This document shows positions 11,819 to 23,012 of a stretch of 64,000 nucleotides of DNA, piece after piece. Under the pieces are notes generated by a model that saw only the letters and a list, made by a program, of their open reading frames with translations, was not told where the DNA came from and ran no database searches. The stretch is taken from contig NC_081412.1 in assembly GCF_030272615.1 (NCBI RefSeq), positions 691,680,083 through 691,744,082 on the forward strand, written 5' to 3'. This stretch comes from Cryptomeria japonica. Lineage: Eukaryota; Streptophyta; Pinopsida; Cupressales; Cupressaceae. A program made the position numbers and the translations under genes. Within the stretch, counting starts at the first letter, position 1. Each line of letters begins with the position of its first letter.

Positions 11819-12626
11819 TGTTGGCATATGCACACTCCAATGAGACATTGTAGGTGATTAAAGGTTTTGTCATTGATGGCAACCTTACAATCCTATGACA
11901 CCAGCAACGCAGTTCACCAGCACTAGCAAGATCAGACTCTACACCGGCACTCACATCACCAGCACCGGCAGTGAAAGGAAGCATACCGACATAGAGGCCA
12001 ACAGGATTTTTGTTATTTATATATTTTGCTTATTATCTGTAAAATCATTTTAAGCCGACTTGGAAAGTTGTAAAATGACTCTTATATAAGAGAGATCATT
12101 GTAGAACATTTGTAATGAAGCAAGAAGATTGTAATTAGGCGAAATAAGGCAGACCTATTATGTGAATTATAGGTTAAGGGTTTATGTAAGAAGCAGAGTA
12201 GAAACTGGTACTGGATCTGGCATTATAGATGCTATCTTGAAGCAGTACAAGACACTGGATTTATATAATCCATTTTGTAAGTCAATGAGACTTCCTATTT
12301 TGTATTTGAGTAGTGAGCTCTAGGCAGTTGGCCTTCCTACATGTGCAGGCCCCTCTTGTAGCAGTAATATTCTCTTATTGGCTAGTAAGTGAATATTGTG
12401 GGTTACAAATCCCATTGAGGTTTTTCCCACACTGGGTTTTCTCTTTAAATCCTTGTGTTATGGTGTGTTTTTCATGTGGTTGTTTTTATCTCTATTTATT
12501 GCATTAGTTTCTGCTTATCGGTACATAGTATTAATATGCTCTACATGTTTTAAGTTAAGAAATTTAATATACCGATTAGATACTTATTCACCCCACCCCC
12601 TCTCAGTATCTGTGGGAATCCTAATA
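11819..12626 (+). repeat. Nested element 3' LTR
   Basis: 808 bp, collinear with 5997-6817, with scattered substitutions and a short deletion in the C-rich run near its end. It ends CTAATA where the 5' LTR ends CTAACA, so the terminal CA has become TA. ATAAG follows at 12627-12631. Confidence 0.9.
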
Positions 12627-12631
12627 ATAAG
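12627..12631. other. Target-site duplication of the nested element, right
   Basis: ATAAG, identical to 5992-5996. Copia-1 sequence resumes immediately after. Confidence 0.9.
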
Positions 12632-13139
12632 AAGGAGTTGAAGTTGTGTTTATTTCCATTAAGGAAGATAGACCTTTACTTGTTGATTCTACTTGCTGCA
12701 CTATTGACGAGAAAGCTTTGGCTGCGTTGAAGAGAAAGATGAATGGGTAATTGATAGTGATTATTCACATCATATGATAGGTGATATTATAAAATTTGTA
12801 AGCATGGAAATATATGATGGTGGAATAGTTAGATTTGGAGATGACAAAGCTTGTGTAATTCATGGGAGAGGGTCTATTTCTTTTGATGGTAAGCATAACA
12901 CTGATGATGTCTTGTATGTTGAAGGTTTGAAGCATAATCTTTTGAGTGTTGGAAAAATGGTTGATAAAGGTTATGATCTATAATTCAAGAATGGTAAATG
13001 CAAGATCTTACAAGCTTCTGGTATAGAGATTGCATCTGGAACTAAGATTGAAGGCAACATCTTTCATTTGATTGCTAGTGAGAAAAGTCATTTGATTGCT
13101 CAGATAGATGAGAGTTGGTTGTGGCATAGGAGAATGTGT
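12632..13139 (+). pseudogene. Copia-1 gag tail, protease and GAG_pre-integrase start
   Basis: Continuation of the Copia-1 polyprotein after the nested insertion. The protease active-site region reads EWVIDSDYSHHMIGD near 12741-12785, where copia proteases have D-S-G-C/A-S-H-H, so the glycine is replaced. A GAG_pre-integrase segment follows: VLYVEGLKHNLLSVGKM, then the start of the zinc-binding site (SWLWHRRMCHV). There is a stop near 12981 and a frame change near 12715. The protease would cut Gag-Pol in the particle. The frame is broken by the insertion at 13145 and continues at 14786. Confidence 0.85.
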
Positions 13140-13144
13140 CATGT

Positions 13145-14785
13145 TGTGGAGGGGAAAAAGTGATACTGGGTGACTAGGACCTAATCCCACTTTTGCCAAC
13201 ACATTGGGAGTACAAAAGAGCCTATGGAGATAACTCACATTGGCTACTTGTGAGAAAGAGAGAGCCAAGGATTATCTCCTAGGGTTTATATTCCTCTTGT
13301 TGTAAATGAAGGTAAGGTATGCACAATCGAATGTAATGATGAACTATGCTAGGAGATAAACAATGAAGCATATATGAACTGAAATTGTAGAAACTTGTAG
13401 ATCTGAAACCAAGATACTGAAAGTAGAGAAGGGGGAGGCATTTGGATGTGTTCCTAATGTTGAAAAATGAGCCAAACTGACCAGGACAGGAGTGCTACGC
13501 TTTGATCCTGATTTGTCTGACATAGAGCTACAATTGAGAGACTGCAATTTGGATATTCTAAGCTGCTACCTTGCTCAAAATCACTTAAAAGTGGGGGGGA
13601 CAAGGTTCCATGCCCTTGTCCCTAATTATTTTGGGGGTAGATATAAGGGTTTAGTATAGTCCTTGTGCCTTTTAGCAGTCCTAAAAGTCTCCCGAGTACC
13701 TGTACCTACACCTGTAATTGAAAAAGGAGGGTTTGGGTGGCTATATAGGGTTTTTCCTTATTCAAACCCCTATTTTGGTGATTTCCACCTCAACAAATAG
13801 CTTATTTGTATAGTAAAATAGTGTGTGTAGGAATCTTGTGTGTGTGCAAGACCCTAAAATGAAAAAGATAAGAAACTAGAGCTACCCTACGCTTTGGAGA
13901 GTAAACCCTAAATGCATGTAAATGTAAATAAGAGTGCTCCAAACCAAATGTCTTTAATGATCTAAAGAATTAATGTAAATGTGAAAATGAGTGTAAAAAA
14001 TCTCATACAAAGACATGAAAATAACTTGAAACCATACCAATCCTTAAGGGAGAGATATAAGCCACTTGATCTCCTATTATTCTTCAATGTCTTGAAGGCT
14101 CCTAATTGATGATGAAGACTTGATGAATAATTGATGTATTCTTGATGAATGTTGCTGAAGACTCCACATAAGCTTCTCTTTCACTACATAGAAGGCTCCT
14201 TGTGCTCGCTCCAAAAGCTTTTTCCTAGATTTTAGTTGCCTTCAAATGAAGAAAGAGAAAACTTATGTATGAAACCCTATATCTTAACTTTATCTTTAGG
14301 CCAACCTAGGATTTTAATTTCCCACCAATTTCTTGGGGTTAAGTATTATAATATCATAGAATTATGTCTCAAAATTTTGGGAAAAATGTCAGGGACCAGG
14401 TGAAACTTGCACCTAGTTTGACCAACTTTTTACCAAATTTTTCAAGCCCATTAGATATGATGATATTAGAGTGAATCTTAAAGTTACAGCTGATTTTGGG
14501 ATGTTTTGATATGCAAAATCGGGCCTTAAAGGTAAAAATAAGACATAATTAGGGTTTATGATTTAATGATTTATTGGAGGAACAAAATAAAAAGGGGCAC
14601 ACTTAGGGTAAAGGGCCCAATATTATGATGTGGGGAGTGATGAAATATGACTTTAGATTTAATAAAATTAATTAATTAAATGCTTAAAGGGAAATTACAA
14701 TGCAAGATGCAAACACACTAAGGCGGGTGCTAAACTAAGTGTAGAATTGTACCACCCTAGTAAAGGTGTACAATTTACGATGCTA
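13145..14785. mobile_element. Probable solo LTR (~1.64 kb) inside Copia-1 integrase
   Basis: The insert begins TGTGGAGGGG and ends GATGCTA. It is flanked by CATGT (13140-13144) and CACGT (14786-14790), a five-base target duplication differing by one transition. The integrase reading (WHRRMCHV then NFDSMIK) is continuous once it is removed. It has no coding frame, primer site or internal terminal repeats, which fits a solo LTR left by LTR-LTR recombination. The TG...TA end would be a CA changed to TA. A TRIM-like element is an alternative. Confidence 0.6.
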
Positions 14786-15642
14786 CACGTGAATTTTGAT
14801 TCAATGATTAAGATTTGTTCTACACATTTTGTTAGAGATATGCCTAAGATTGTTAAGCCTACTAATTCGATATGTAAGGATTGTCAGTTGGGTAAGCAAA
14901 CAAGGATTTATTGCAAAAGAAAATAGTATGCATCTTATGGACTCCTAGATCTTGTAAATACTGACCTATGTGGACCTACAAATGTCAGACGTGTGCACAA
15001 TGATAGATATTTTATGCTGCTAATTGATGGTTATTCCAGGATGATGTGGGTTGTCTTTCTGAAGGAAAAATCAAAAGCATTGGACAAATTCAAGATATTT
15101 AAAGCTAAGGTTGAGACTGAATCTGATTTGAAGGTGAAGTGTCTGAGATCTGACAAAGGTGGATAATTTCGTTATGGTGAGTTCAATTCATTCTGTGAGA
15201 TGCATGGAATTAAAAGACAATTATCTGCTCCTAGAACTCCTCAACATAATGGACTTGCTGAGAGGAAGAACAAAATGTCTTGGATGCTGCAAGGACTATG
15301 TTGATTGAGGGGAATGTTATGAAGATCTACTAGATAGAAGCCATTAGCATTGTTTTTTATGCATTCAACAGAGTTAACATCAAAGGTGATACTGATAAGA
15401 ATCCTTATGAGCTATGGTTTTTTCATGTTCCTACTATGAGATATTTCAGAGTATTTGGTAGCAAATGTTATATCAAGAGAGATGAGGACATAGGAATGTT
15501 TGATGCTAGAAGTGATGAAGGAATTTTCTTGGGATATTCTACAAAGAGAAAATCCTATCGGTGCTACAATAAGAGTCTGATAAAGATATTGGAGAGTGCA
15601 AATGTGAAGGTGGATGATAACTTTGGGAAAGAGATCAGATGA
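14786..15642 (+). pseudogene. Copia-1 integrase, broken
   Basis: Resumes the polyprotein with NFDSMIKICSTHF, then the Cys pair of the zinc site (CKDCQLGKQ). The catalytic core follows: first Asp in LVNTDLCGP (near 14960), second in CLRSDKGG followed by a stop, and Glu in PQHNGLAERKN near 15240-15272. A frame change near 15275 leads into the C-terminal part (YFRVFGSKCYIKRDED, then IFLGYSTKRKSYRCY). Integrase would join the cDNA to nuclear DNA. Stops near 14924 and 15163, besides the frameshift, disable it. Confidence 0.85.
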
Positions 15643-15675
15643 TGTCATTATGATGATGGACAACATGTTGTTTTA

Positions 15676-17443
15676 ATGCCTATTCAGACTGAAGAACCTA
15701 AGAAGAATGATCTGGTAGAAATTGTTAACTCAGATGTTGTTGTTGTCGGTGAAGGAGTGCAGGAACCTGAGAATCTAAATAATCAGAAGACTCCAAGGTA
15801 TGTACAATTGAATCATTTTGAAAATCAGATTATTGGTGATAATAGTAAAGGTGTAATGACTAGAAGAATGTTAGCTGCTGAAGAAGTATGTTTGATTTTT
15901 AAAGTTGAACCTAAAGATGTTGCCGAAGCTTGTAAAGATGAAAGTTGGATGAGAGCTATGGAAGAAGAATTAGATCAGATTGAAAAGAATAACACATTGG
16001 AACTTGTGCCTAGACCTAAGAATAAAAATGTTATTGGTACTAAATGGGTATTCAAGAACAAACTGAATGAATCCAGTGAAGTTGTCATAAATAAAGCATG
16101 ACTAGTTTGTAAAGGATTTTCAAAGTAAGAAGGAATTGATTATGAGGAGACTTTTTCTCCAGTTTCCAAACTTGAAGCTGTTAGAACGTTGCTTGCATAT
16201 GCTGCCTATAAAGATTTCAAGGTATATTAGATGGATGTCAAATCTACCTTTTTGAATGGTGATCTAGAGGAAGAAGTGTACATTGAATAACCTAATGGAT
16301 TTTCATTGTCAGATGATGGAGACATGGTATGTAAACTAAAGAAAGCACTTTATGGATTGAAACAAGCTCCTAGAGCCTGGTATACTAGATTGGATAAATA
16401 TTTGTTAAAATTGGGGTTTACTAAAGGTTTTGCTGACATGTAATCTATATTTCAAGATTGAGAATGATAACATCCTGATTGGTGAAGTCTTTTTTAATGA
16501 TATTATCTTTGGAGGTGATGATGACTTGAGCATGAGGTTTGTCGATGATATATAGAAAGAATTTGAAATGTCTTTGATTGGTGAGATGAAAATTTTCTTA
16601 GGTTTGCAGATTTCATAGACTAGAAAAGGTGTATTCATATCTCAATCTAAGTATGTGAAGGAATTGTTGAAGAAGTTTGGATTAGATTATTCCAAACTGG
16701 TTGGAACTCCTATGGTGATTGGTTGTAAATTGTCTAAGAATGATGAATATCTGAAAGCTAATCAGAGTTTGTATAGATCTATGGTTGGTGGACTTCTATA
16801 TCTTACTCAGACTAGGCTGAACATTATGTATGTTGTGTGTATGGCTGCTATACATCAAGGTGATCCAAAAGAGAGTAATGTCACTATTGTTAAGAGGATA
16901 TTTAGATACCTGAAGAGAATTGTAGATTATGGTCTTTGGTATCTGAGGAATGATGATTTCATGCTATGTGCTTACACTGATGCTGACTGGGCTGGTGATG
17001 TTTATGATCAGAAGAGAACTATCGGTGGAGCATTCTTTTTGGGTAAGAAATTGGTTTCATGGGCTAGCAAGAAACAAGATTTAGTATCCTTATCTATTGC
17101 TGAAGCTAAGTACATTGTTGCTGCTAGTAATTGCACTCAGGTAGTTTGGATGAAGCAAATGCTGAAAGATATCAAAGATATTTATGATGAGCCTACTATT
17201 ATTTACTGTGATAATTTTAGTGTTATTAACATGTCAAAAAATCTGGTGCAACATTCAAAGAGTAAGCATGTGTCAATCAAATATCACTACTTGAGAGAGC
17301 AAGTCAGTGAAGAGAAGGTGAAGCTAGAATATGTATCTACAAAGGAACAAATAGCTGATATTTTCACTAAACCTTTTCCTCCAAATACATTTGTCTACTT
17401 AAGAAAAAAGTTAGGGGTATCCACCCCTCCTGATGAGAACTAG
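15676..17443 (+). pseudogene. Copia-1 reverse transcriptase and RNase H, broken
   Basis: RVT_2-type copia [49 protein letters not shown] and [13 protein letters not shown]. The catalytic YVDD box is degraded to FFNDIIFGG near 16490. The C-terminal RNase H has AYTDADWAGD (near 16972), AKYIVAASN and YCDNFSVINMS, then the usual end motif YVSTKEQIADIFTKP. The last 263 codons (16655-17443) are uninterrupted, while the upstream part has stops near 16099, 16126, 16228, 16288 and 16441. Gene order integrase-RT-RNase H identifies Ty1/copia. Confidence 0.9.
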
Positions 17444-17767
17444 ATGCATTGAGTTGCATCAATCTAGTCGATTTCAGAGCTTTATCTTTTTATCCAAATA
17501 AATGAGTTGATATTGCTCCTCTACTGGAGTAGTCTCTTGACCTGATTGTTTGTCCCAGGGGGATAGAGATTCATGTTTTTGTTTTGGGGAGAGAGTTTGG
17601 TTTTATGTCTTGAGATCTTTGGCATTGCTGTCAAAGGGGGAGAGAATTCATGTGAAAAACTCCTTTATCTATCTTGATGTTAGGGGGAGTTTACTGGAGA
17701 TATCTTCTTTCTTTGCATTGATTGTTTTTCACATTCACATGTTGCCATCAATGCCAAAGAGGGAGAT
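17444..17767 (+). other. Copia-1 3' untranslated region and polypurine tract
   Basis: Noncoding, with three purine motifs: GTCAAAGGGGGAGAG near 17629, TTAGGGGGAG near 17681, and CCAAAGAGGGAGAT directly before the LTR. TTGCCATCAATGCCAA at 17742-17757 is the inverted complement, with a few mismatches, of 17809-17824 in U3. Confidence 0.75.
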
Positions 17768-19024
17768 TGTTGGATATTGTTGGTCATTGCTACTACTAGG
17801 ATATGTTGTTGTCATTGATGTTAATATATTCCTATGTATTTCTCTGATGACTATTGATTGGGAAGATCTTATGATCCGCTTTTGCAGTTGTGTTTTGTTG
17901 ATTACTGTTTTGTAGAGTTCGGTATATCCTTCAGTATATTCCGGTGTGATCAGATATTGTGCTGAGACTTTGGGATATTGTTTGAGATAGTCTTATGTAT
18001 CTTCATTTTAGATGGATCATGATTTGGTGCTCCACAAGTTATCTTTCTTCATGACAGTTTTTGATTGGTTGTATTCTTGAGCTTTTAGACGTTAACCGAT
18101 GAAGATTTGAAAAGTGGTGTTGGTGCAACTGTTCCTGATGTTTCTAATGTGCTTGCTGGTGCTTCCTAGTCATTTCCTCTTTTTTTTTATGATCTGCATT
18201 GATCTTTGTAATATTTTTTGATGGTTTTCATCAACCGGTGTTGATTTTTGTGTTATGTGCTATTCTAGGTGGTGTAGAGTGTTGCGCTTGATCTTGGCAT
18301 GATTTCTGGTAGAGTTGAGCATCTGGGAAGTTAATTTAGGTCCATGCTATGATATGTAAATAATTATATTGGTCCAATGGTTGATCTTTGTATCGTGTGA
18401 TGTAATTTTGTAATTGAGGGTTGAGGGTTTAGCTGACCTTGTTATCAAGGTTGATTAATTGTATATATAGGTGATATATTCATGTAATTTGGGTGTCCTT
18501 GTTGTGTCTACATTATCAAAGAGAGGTGTATGTGCAAACAAGAGATTTATCCTTCAATGTTGAGATTGAGGTGAGATTGGTGTTGCAGGGTAGACAACTA
18601 TTCTTAAATAGAACTATAATCAGGCATTTGCAGATGCTATTCTTTTAGTTCAATTCTTCTGGATTGTAGTCCAAATCTTGTTGTAAGTCAGTGAGACTTC
18701 CCTAAGGGTTGTAACCTTCTAGGCCATTATATTTGAGTAGTGAGCTTTAGGAAGTGTGCCTAAATGCATGTGCATTCCCCATTGTAATATTTTCACATAC
18801 TACTGTAGAGTATCATCTTACTGTGGGTAGGTTCCCACCATTGTTTTTCCCTTAACTAGTTTTTCCACATCAAAATCTTGGTGTTGTGTTTTGTTCTTTC
18901 AATTTTCTTATCTTTGTTGTTACTGTAGTTTATCAGATCTATTTTGGTGATTAAGTTTTTAGATCTGGTGAATACTAATTCATCCCCCCCCCCTCTCAGT
19001 CTTCCTTCTTGGTTGCTGCTAATA
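17768..19024 (+). repeat. Copia-1 3' LTR
   Basis: Collinear with 3655-4907, with many scattered substitutions (an old insertion). It ends CTAATA, the terminal CA replaced by TA, and is followed by GTTTT. Confidence 0.9.
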
Positions 19025-22000
19025 GTTTTAGTGATGCATTTCCTTGGTTTTTATCTAGTTCGTAATGTTAGAAGTAGATTATGTCTAGCTCTTTAAACAT
19101 TCTTAATGCTCCCAGGCATCATATTGGTTTAAATTAGTGTTGGTGTCAGTGTTTTGGGACCCTTGGTATAGTTTTGTAGGGAAACTATTGTACAACAACC
19201 TTTATATCAAGTTATCTAGGACTTCGTCTCTGTTTCACGTAAGTGGGTGGCAGTCAACGAGAGAATTGTCTAGGGTAGGAGGCCCTAGAAAGGGTTTCAT
19301 ACATGATTTTCTAATGATTTTTAAGTCAAACTATGAAGTCTCTGAGCATTCACATAGGCCAAGCCATCTACAATGAGCCCTCGAGACTATAGGTCTAGCC
19401 CTTAGGTTTGGCTCTTTTGAGTTGTTTGTTCATGTCACTCTTCCTAGGTTATATGTTTACCCTACGTGTTCAATGGATATTTTTGATCTAGTTAAGTCAT
19501 TGTTTGGTTTACCCTATTGGCATTTGATAGATCTATTGTGTGCATCTAGTGTTACAGGCTTGTGTGCAAGAACGTGCATCAAGTTGAGACATGTGATGTA
19601 GCGGGAAGAGAAATCTCAGGCATGACATGAGAGGTTTGATAGTTGAGTGTTTTTAAATTAGAATTCAATATGTTATAGTGTGCATAATCATAATATTTTA
19701 GTAATGTCATAATATTTGGATGTTTTAAAAAAAAAATTGTTGCTACTTTTTAGTGATGTTCGCTTGAGTAAAAGTGAGCATTACAAATGGTATAAAAAGA
19801 AGAGATAAACTAAAGAGTTACAAAATCTATCATTGAACAATATTATACCAACTATGAAAAGGAGATTTATCTTTTGATAGTAGTTAGTTTGGTTTTCCTT
19901 TTCCCTTCAATGATTTATATATGGTAGTTGACCAATTGTGATCTTTCCACAACTTATTCATATTGTTGCATGAGATAATTAACTATTCTATGGGTTTCCT
20001 TAGCAACAAGGATAATGAATATCTTTTCTTGACCATCAAATTCATGAGGAGGTGTATTCACCTTGTTGCTATATTCTATTCTAGCAAATATGTGTTTATT
20101 TCTTCATTATTTTAGCCATGCAGTATTCTTCCTTGGTCAAGTTTTTTTTCAAAAATATGTAGATCTTCTCTTCTACATTGAGTAGCTTATCCTTGACTAC
20201 ATATTGATATCTCCTTGATTTGTTCCTTTAATCAAGTTTTATTTTTTATTCTTTAAATAATTGTATTTTATTATGACTATATATCGTTTATCCTAGATTA
20301 GGTTGGCTTTGGTAGATCCCTTGATTTAGACTACATAAAAATGGAAATATAGTAATGGTATTCATTGTGTATGTGAGGAGAATTTGTTGAGATGTGAAAG
20401 TTATATGCTTGATGGGTTATCTTTGGGAAGAGATCTATTTTTCTTTTTTTAAGTGTGAAGGATATCTCTATAACTACAAAGTGTTATGTGTGAGAAGGAA
20501 TGGTGTCAATGAGGGTGTATAAAATGTGAAAACATGTTGGCTATTGACCAACAAAGGCATTGTTGGGTAGAATATGCGGAAATTTACTCTATTGTATGGA
20601 AAGTGATTAGAGGGGATTTTGGTATGCATATCCTAGTAATGTTACTATGAAGAGGATGATTATGGGATGCAAGTAAGTATAAGTGGGGCTTGTCTCATGC
20701 ATTTTGTGTCTTTACAAGATTACACATTATGAAAGTGTGAGTGTGACAAGATGTCTTTAAGAAAACTAGATAATGTAGTCTTAAGAAGTGTTTTTAATTT
20801 TTACCTTATGGAGAGAAGACATCTAGCACTCTCAAACTCTTATCATCTTATGAAGAGAGAAATATTAAGAAGAAATAAGCTGGAAAATTATAGCAGATAT
20901 GTGTTTAGTAATAAGTGAGATGCTAGGAATCATGAAGGATATAACAACTAATATGTGTGAGAGGAGAGAAAAAGAAAAGAATATGTGAGAAAATTATTCT
21001 AGTGGATTTTGGAACATTATATTATGCACGGGTAGATGCAATAGAGTGCCATGTAGATGAAATTAAATAATAAATATCCATGAAAGAGGATAATAAGAAA
21101 GAGGGGGAGATTATAGTAGAATCATGTCATTTAGAAGACATGGAGATGGTAAAAGTTGAATTTTAGGTCTAGGAGCATACATTTAAGAAGTGATGCAGAG
21201 CATCCAACAAATAGAAACTAGGAATATATTTCTCCCAACTCACCTATTCAAATAGGTGACAACTCTTCTCAAACTCTCAAGAACCCTCACAAGGTTACTA
21301 GGTGCTCATAAGGATTCAACACCCCAAAAGTGAATCCATGCCTCTCAACCCTTGTCCAACCATTGGAATTCATTATATTAGGTTCAAAAAACTTTCTCAA
21401 GGCCAAATTGAGTCTCTCCAACAACTAGACCACACCAAACCCTCAAAACCCCACTCACACAAACTGAACTCCTATTAGGACTCCAACTTGTCCATAAGTA
21501 CAACTCACAATTCTAAGTGGATATATAAAAACCCAAGGGATCTCATGAAACCCTTGTAGAACTCTTCATCATAGGAAAATCACCATTCTACACCCTCCCA
21601 TCCACCCTAAAAGCCATAAAGAGAACTTGTTGTTGTATCACTAGTTCACTGTGATAGTCATAGACCTTAGGAAAGTCATAATATTCTGAGTCATCTCCTC
21701 TCTCTAGAGCTTACTAACACCTGCAAGGGTTACTATGGACCCCCACACACCTTTCCCAAATGTCCTCCATTCATCAAACCCACTCAACACATCATATTCT
21801 CAAAATCTCAGTCCACTAGGTCTTTAGGACAATCATATAATGATGAAGGTTTTTGACCAACCAAGGGCCACCAAATCCTTGGGAATGGTCTGCACTAAGA
21901 AGGAATAGAAAAGGAGGTGAAAAAATGCATGAATTCATAGTAGTAGAGAAGCATAAGGTTGTAGTAGTACTCTATCCTTGAGAGAACCTATTTTTGATTC

Positions 22001-22315
22001 TGGAGTAATATAGTAAAGAAAAAATGGGGATGTTGGTGGATGTAGACTAGTAGAGAATTGATGCTTGATTGTTTTCATACAAGATTACTAGTGATGTAAC
22101 GATAAATGGTACAAGGTAATGCTTATGAAAATTTTAAATTATTATCTAGTTTATATGCTAATTTACATGTAGATGTTGTGGTAGTTAATGGTGATGTTAT
22201 TTTTGGTGGAGGTAAAACAATGATTTACAAATTTCTATAAGAGAAAGAGAAGAGAATATTTTGGTGGAAGAGGATGGTTTATGGTGCAATGAGACCCATG
22301 AATGGAGTTAGTATG
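19025..22315. other. Unassigned intergenic DNA between Copia-1 and Gypsy-D
   Basis: About 3.3 kb without a supportable gene. Base composition changes in blocks: T-rich at about 19860-20340, purine-rich at about 20840-21190, C/A-rich at about 21200-21880. Such blocks suggest several very old inserted fragments, but I could not pair ends or find domains. The longest frame (19137-19376, plus) has no recognisable motif. Confidence 0.5.
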
Positions 22316-23012
22316 TGTTAAAATTATTTTAAGGTAAAATCTGTAGGCGGCATTTTTTATCAGGTGGCACCCCTTTATTTTTGACTTTCCAGCAATGCTC
22401 AATGTACAAAATGCATAGGCCAGATGTCGTCTTGACATTATCCTTGATGGCTTGCTTTTTCTATTTGAAGTTTGGGGGAATGCGGATTTTCCAAGTGGCT
22501 CAGGTTTTGATGACTGACCATTTATTTGGCCCTCACCCCATATCGTGCAAAGATAGGGACACTTGGCATTTCTAAGCTACCCATTCTATTTATGTTTCTA
22601 TGTTCTTTTGCGGATGTCCCTCGAGCTTCCGCATGTTTTCCACGGTGACTTGTCCCTCAGACTATGGTTTGCATCAAGGTTTTCTATTTCGGCAGGTATG
22701 GAGATTGCCACGATAAGGTGGAAGTAACAATCTTAGAGGCAGTTTTGCTGGGTGCATTCCTATAGGGTGCCATGACAATTTTTCCGGTCAAAAGTGGTTG
22801 CGAGAGGACAGATGATGCTTTGAACTGTTAGATGAGCCAAGGGCTCTGTTTATGCTTTGGTTTTTCCTATTTTAGGGGTTCATAACTTTTATGAAAAGAG
22901 ACAATTAAGTATTCTAGATAGGAATTAAGCCTTGGAGCTATTGTTGTTTTCTAAGGAAAGGATAATCAAATTATGCATGTGGCCTCTGTGATGCTTGTCT
23001 TTTAGTATGTTG
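22316..23012 (+). repeat. Gypsy-D 5' LTR, truncated
   Basis: Matches 35820-36520 of the right LTR, then stops at a GTATGTTGTGAT sequence that is also part of the inverted RNase H frame. About 420 bp of the distal LTR is absent. The breakpoint probably lies within this short shared sequence. Confidence 0.8.

Larger units (their letters stand above)
5997..12626 (+). mobile_element. Nested non-autonomous LTR retrotransposon with gag and a giant second ORF
   Basis: It has LTRs of about 0.82 kb, a perfect ATAAG duplication, a well-preserved primer site (TGGTATCAGAGC at 6820), a purine tract before the 3' LTR, a gag-like ORF (6889-8112) and a second ORF of about 1,090 codons (8328-11611). No protease, integrase, RT or RNase H motif was found. 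It therefore resembles LARD or TR-GAG type non-autonomous elements, which depend on the enzymes of a partner. The shared primer site, LTR end signature and purine-tract motif suggest a copia partner of the Copia-1/Copia-2 type. Both ORFs are decayed. Confidence 0.85.
3655..19024 (+). mobile_element. Copia-1: decayed Ty1/copia element carrying two nested insertions
   Basis: The element is bounded by ~1.25-kb LTRs at 3655-4907 and 17768-19024. It has a tRNA-Met-like primer site at 4910 and a purine tract ending at 17766. Domains run in copia order: gag, protease, GAG_pre-integrase, integrase, RT, RNase H. Five-base flanks are similar but not identical (ATTTT at 3650-3654, GTTTT at 19025-19029). 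Two insertions interrupt it: 5997-12626 in gag and 13145-14785 between the GAG_pre-integrase histidine motif and the rest of integrase. Removing both leaves about 7.1 kb, normal for a complete copia element. The reading frame has many stops and several frameshifts, so it is inactive. Confidence 0.9.

Noticed and set aside
22381-22575. Small frame repeated at 35885
   Set aside because: It lies within the Gypsy-D LTR in both places; no motif.
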